Shown here: positions 5,086-6,204 of the stretch, piece after piece
How the letters are laid out: each line of letters begins with the position of its first letter
How positions within the stretch are numbered: the first letter of the stretch is position 1
Assembly (NCBI GenBank): GCA_018817865.1
Contig: JAHITG010000206.1
Span: 1 to 6,204, forward strand
Length of the DNA stretch: 6,204 bases
Direction of reading: 5' to 3'
Source of the DNA: Spirochaetota bacterium
GTDB taxonomy: Bacteria > Spirochaetota > JAHITG01
The notes under the pieces: generated by a model
Databases searched by the model: none
The model's input: only the letters and a program-made list of their open reading frames with translations
What the model was told of the DNA's origin: nothing
Position numbers and translations under genes: made by a program

Positions 5086-6204
5086 TTAACAGTTTTCCTG
5101 ATGTATTACCAGTCCTTTATGCTTCTTCTTTTCAAATATTATATATCCGGTCGGTATGATCACAAGGGTGATCATGGTCGATACAAAAAGCCCACCGATG
5201 ACAGCTACGCCCAGGGGTACCCATGATTCAGACCCTTCACTTCTGGCCATGGCCATAGGCAGAAGCCCGAATATTGTGGTGAAAGCGGTCATAAGAACCG
5301 GACGTAAACGGATCATACATCCTTCTTCAATAGCCTTAAGTATGCTATAGCCTTCTACACGGCGAAGCTGGTTGATCTTATCAATGAGAACGATCGCATT
5401 ATTAACAACGATCCCGATGAGCATGACCATACCGGTAAAACTGTTGATGTTCAGTGTAACACCGGTTATAAAGAGTGCCCAGATAACACCTACAAAAGCA
5501 AAGGGAATGGATAACATGACGATAAAGGGGTCCAGGAAACTTTCAAATTGGGCTGCCATGATAAGATAGACGAGAACGATCCCTAACAGGAGGACCTGAA
5601 AGAGCACTTTAAATGTCTCTATCATATCTTCTGCTGACCCCGAGATTTCGTAGCGAATTCCCGATGGAATAGGTATCTCTTTTATTTTCTCATTGAAATC
5701 AGCCAGGATATCAGAAAGGTTCCTTTTTATGATGCCTGATGTTACACTTAAATATCGTTCTTTCTGTTTTCGTGTAATGCTCTTGGGGCCGACTTCGATC
5801 ACAAAGTCTGCCAAATTCCCTACGGATACAAAGCCTCCGGAGGGGGTGCGGATCAGGGTGTTTTTTACATGGTCCAGGCTCTTTCTGTCTTCTTTTTGTA
5901 ACCGCACAAAAATATCATATTCATCTCCTTCCTCACGGAATCGGGCTGCGGTTACGCCGGCAAAACCATTCTTGATCGTATCCGCGATCTGATAGAGAGA
6001 GAGTCCAAGGTCATTTGCTTTCTGTTTGTTTATCTGTATCTGCATTTCAGGTTTTCCGTCTTGACGGGAGATGATAATATTATCTGTTCCCTTTATCTCT
6101 TTAAGGATAGTGCGCACCTGTCTGGCGAAATCCATGGTCTTTTCAAGGTCATATCCGTAAATTTCTATATTAATAGGGGCCCCGCCTCCCATGCCTCCCA
6201 TGCC
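5086..6204 (-). CDS. RND efflux transporter, C-terminal part (partial; AcrB/HAE1 superfamily)
   Basis: The leftward frame enters from the right edge without a start and ends at TAA (5088-5086), giving 372 codons, about a third of a typical pump of about 1000 residues. Counting from the first Met in the frame (6201), residues 8-190 form the second periplasmic porter/docking portion, starting PINIEIYGYDLE. This region aligns well by eye with AcrB's second half, including QIQINKQKANDLGLS. Transmembrane segments 8-12 follow at about 197-217, 223-245, 254-276, 300-318 and 329-353. GIVVNNAIVLID (263-274) is the TM10 motif and RLRPVLMTAFTTIFGLLP (298-315) is TM11. AcrB's Lys940 position is Asn267 here, as in many HAE1 relatives. 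The protein would be an inner-membrane proton-driven exporter working with a periplasmic adaptor and an outer-membrane channel, neither visible. Substrate is unknown. A Gly-Met-rich loop lies at the window edge. Confidence 0.93.
   Translation of the reverse strand, partial: GMGGMGGGAPINIEIYGYDLEKTMDFARQVRTILKEIKGTDNIIISRQDGKPEMQIQINKQKANDLGLSLYQIADTIKNGFAGVTAARFREEGDEYDIFVRLQKEDRKSLDHVKNTLIRTPSGGFVSVGNLADFVIEVGPKSITRKQKERYLSVTSGIIKRNLSDILADFNEKIKEIPIPSGIRYEISGSAEDMIETFKVLFQVLLLGIVLVYLIMAAQFESFLDPFIVMLSIPFAFVGVIWALFITGVTLNINSFTGMVMLIGIVVNNAIVLIDKINQLRRVEGYSILKAIEEGCMIRLRPVLMTAFTTIFGLLPMAMARSEGSESWVPLGVAVIGGLFVSTMITLVIIPTGYIIFEKKKHKGLVIHQENC

Noticed and set aside
5005..5226. Rightward open frame of 73 codons with a hydrophobic stretch
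   Set aside because: Most of it lies antisense to the clearly real efflux gene. It has no ribosome-binding site that I can see, and its hydrophobicity mirrors membrane-segment codons on the other strand.

Overview
The window holds four complete genes and two partial ones, with AT-rich intergenic DNA and moderately AT-rich coding DNA. A secreted beta-strand-rich protein and an RND-type efflux pump point to a Gram-negative (diderm) bacterium. Nothing here fixes the phylum; a spirochaete or a similar environmental diderm is only a guess from the general style of the proteins. The coding genes look like chromosomal housekeeping or envelope genes. I see no phage genes, transposase, CRISPR array, tRNA or rRNA.

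Layout. The left edge (1-98, minus) holds the first 32 codons of a leftward gene. Its promoter candidate (TTGACA/TATTCT) lies in the AT-rich divergent gap 99-242. Rightward from 243 runs a tight three-gene unit. It encodes a small predicted outer-membrane or secreted beta-barrel protein (243-812), an unrecognised charged, apparently cytoplasmic protein (825-1778), and a GT4-like GT-B glycosyltransferase starting at TTG (1793-3142). The gaps are 12 and 14 bases, each with a ribosome-binding site. After about 100 bases with its own promoter candidates comes a citrate synthase (3245-4657) with all three catalytic residues. It has an extended N-terminus and an insertion of about 40 residues. It ends at a very regular, symmetric terminator hairpin (4664-4704).

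The convergent gap 4658-5085 is the most unusual part. Besides the terminator it contains an imperfect inverted repeat built on CACAGAAA units (4764-4820). Next to it is a dense chain of hairpins (4828-5000) that reads as two tandem modules. Their borders are conserved, but the palindrome inside each module is entirely different. Right of this, on the minus strand, is the C-terminal part of an RND efflux transporter of the AcrB/HAE1 superfamily, cut by the window end (5086-6204).

How the genes work together. The first three rightward genes are probably co-transcribed and may serve the envelope (surface protein plus sugar transfer), but the middle protein's role is unknown. Citrate synthase is central metabolism and probably an independent transcription unit. 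The efflux gene converges on it. The structured repeat sits where transcripts from both sides would end. I found no clear new multi-gene system. The modular palindromic repeat is the best candidate for something undescribed.
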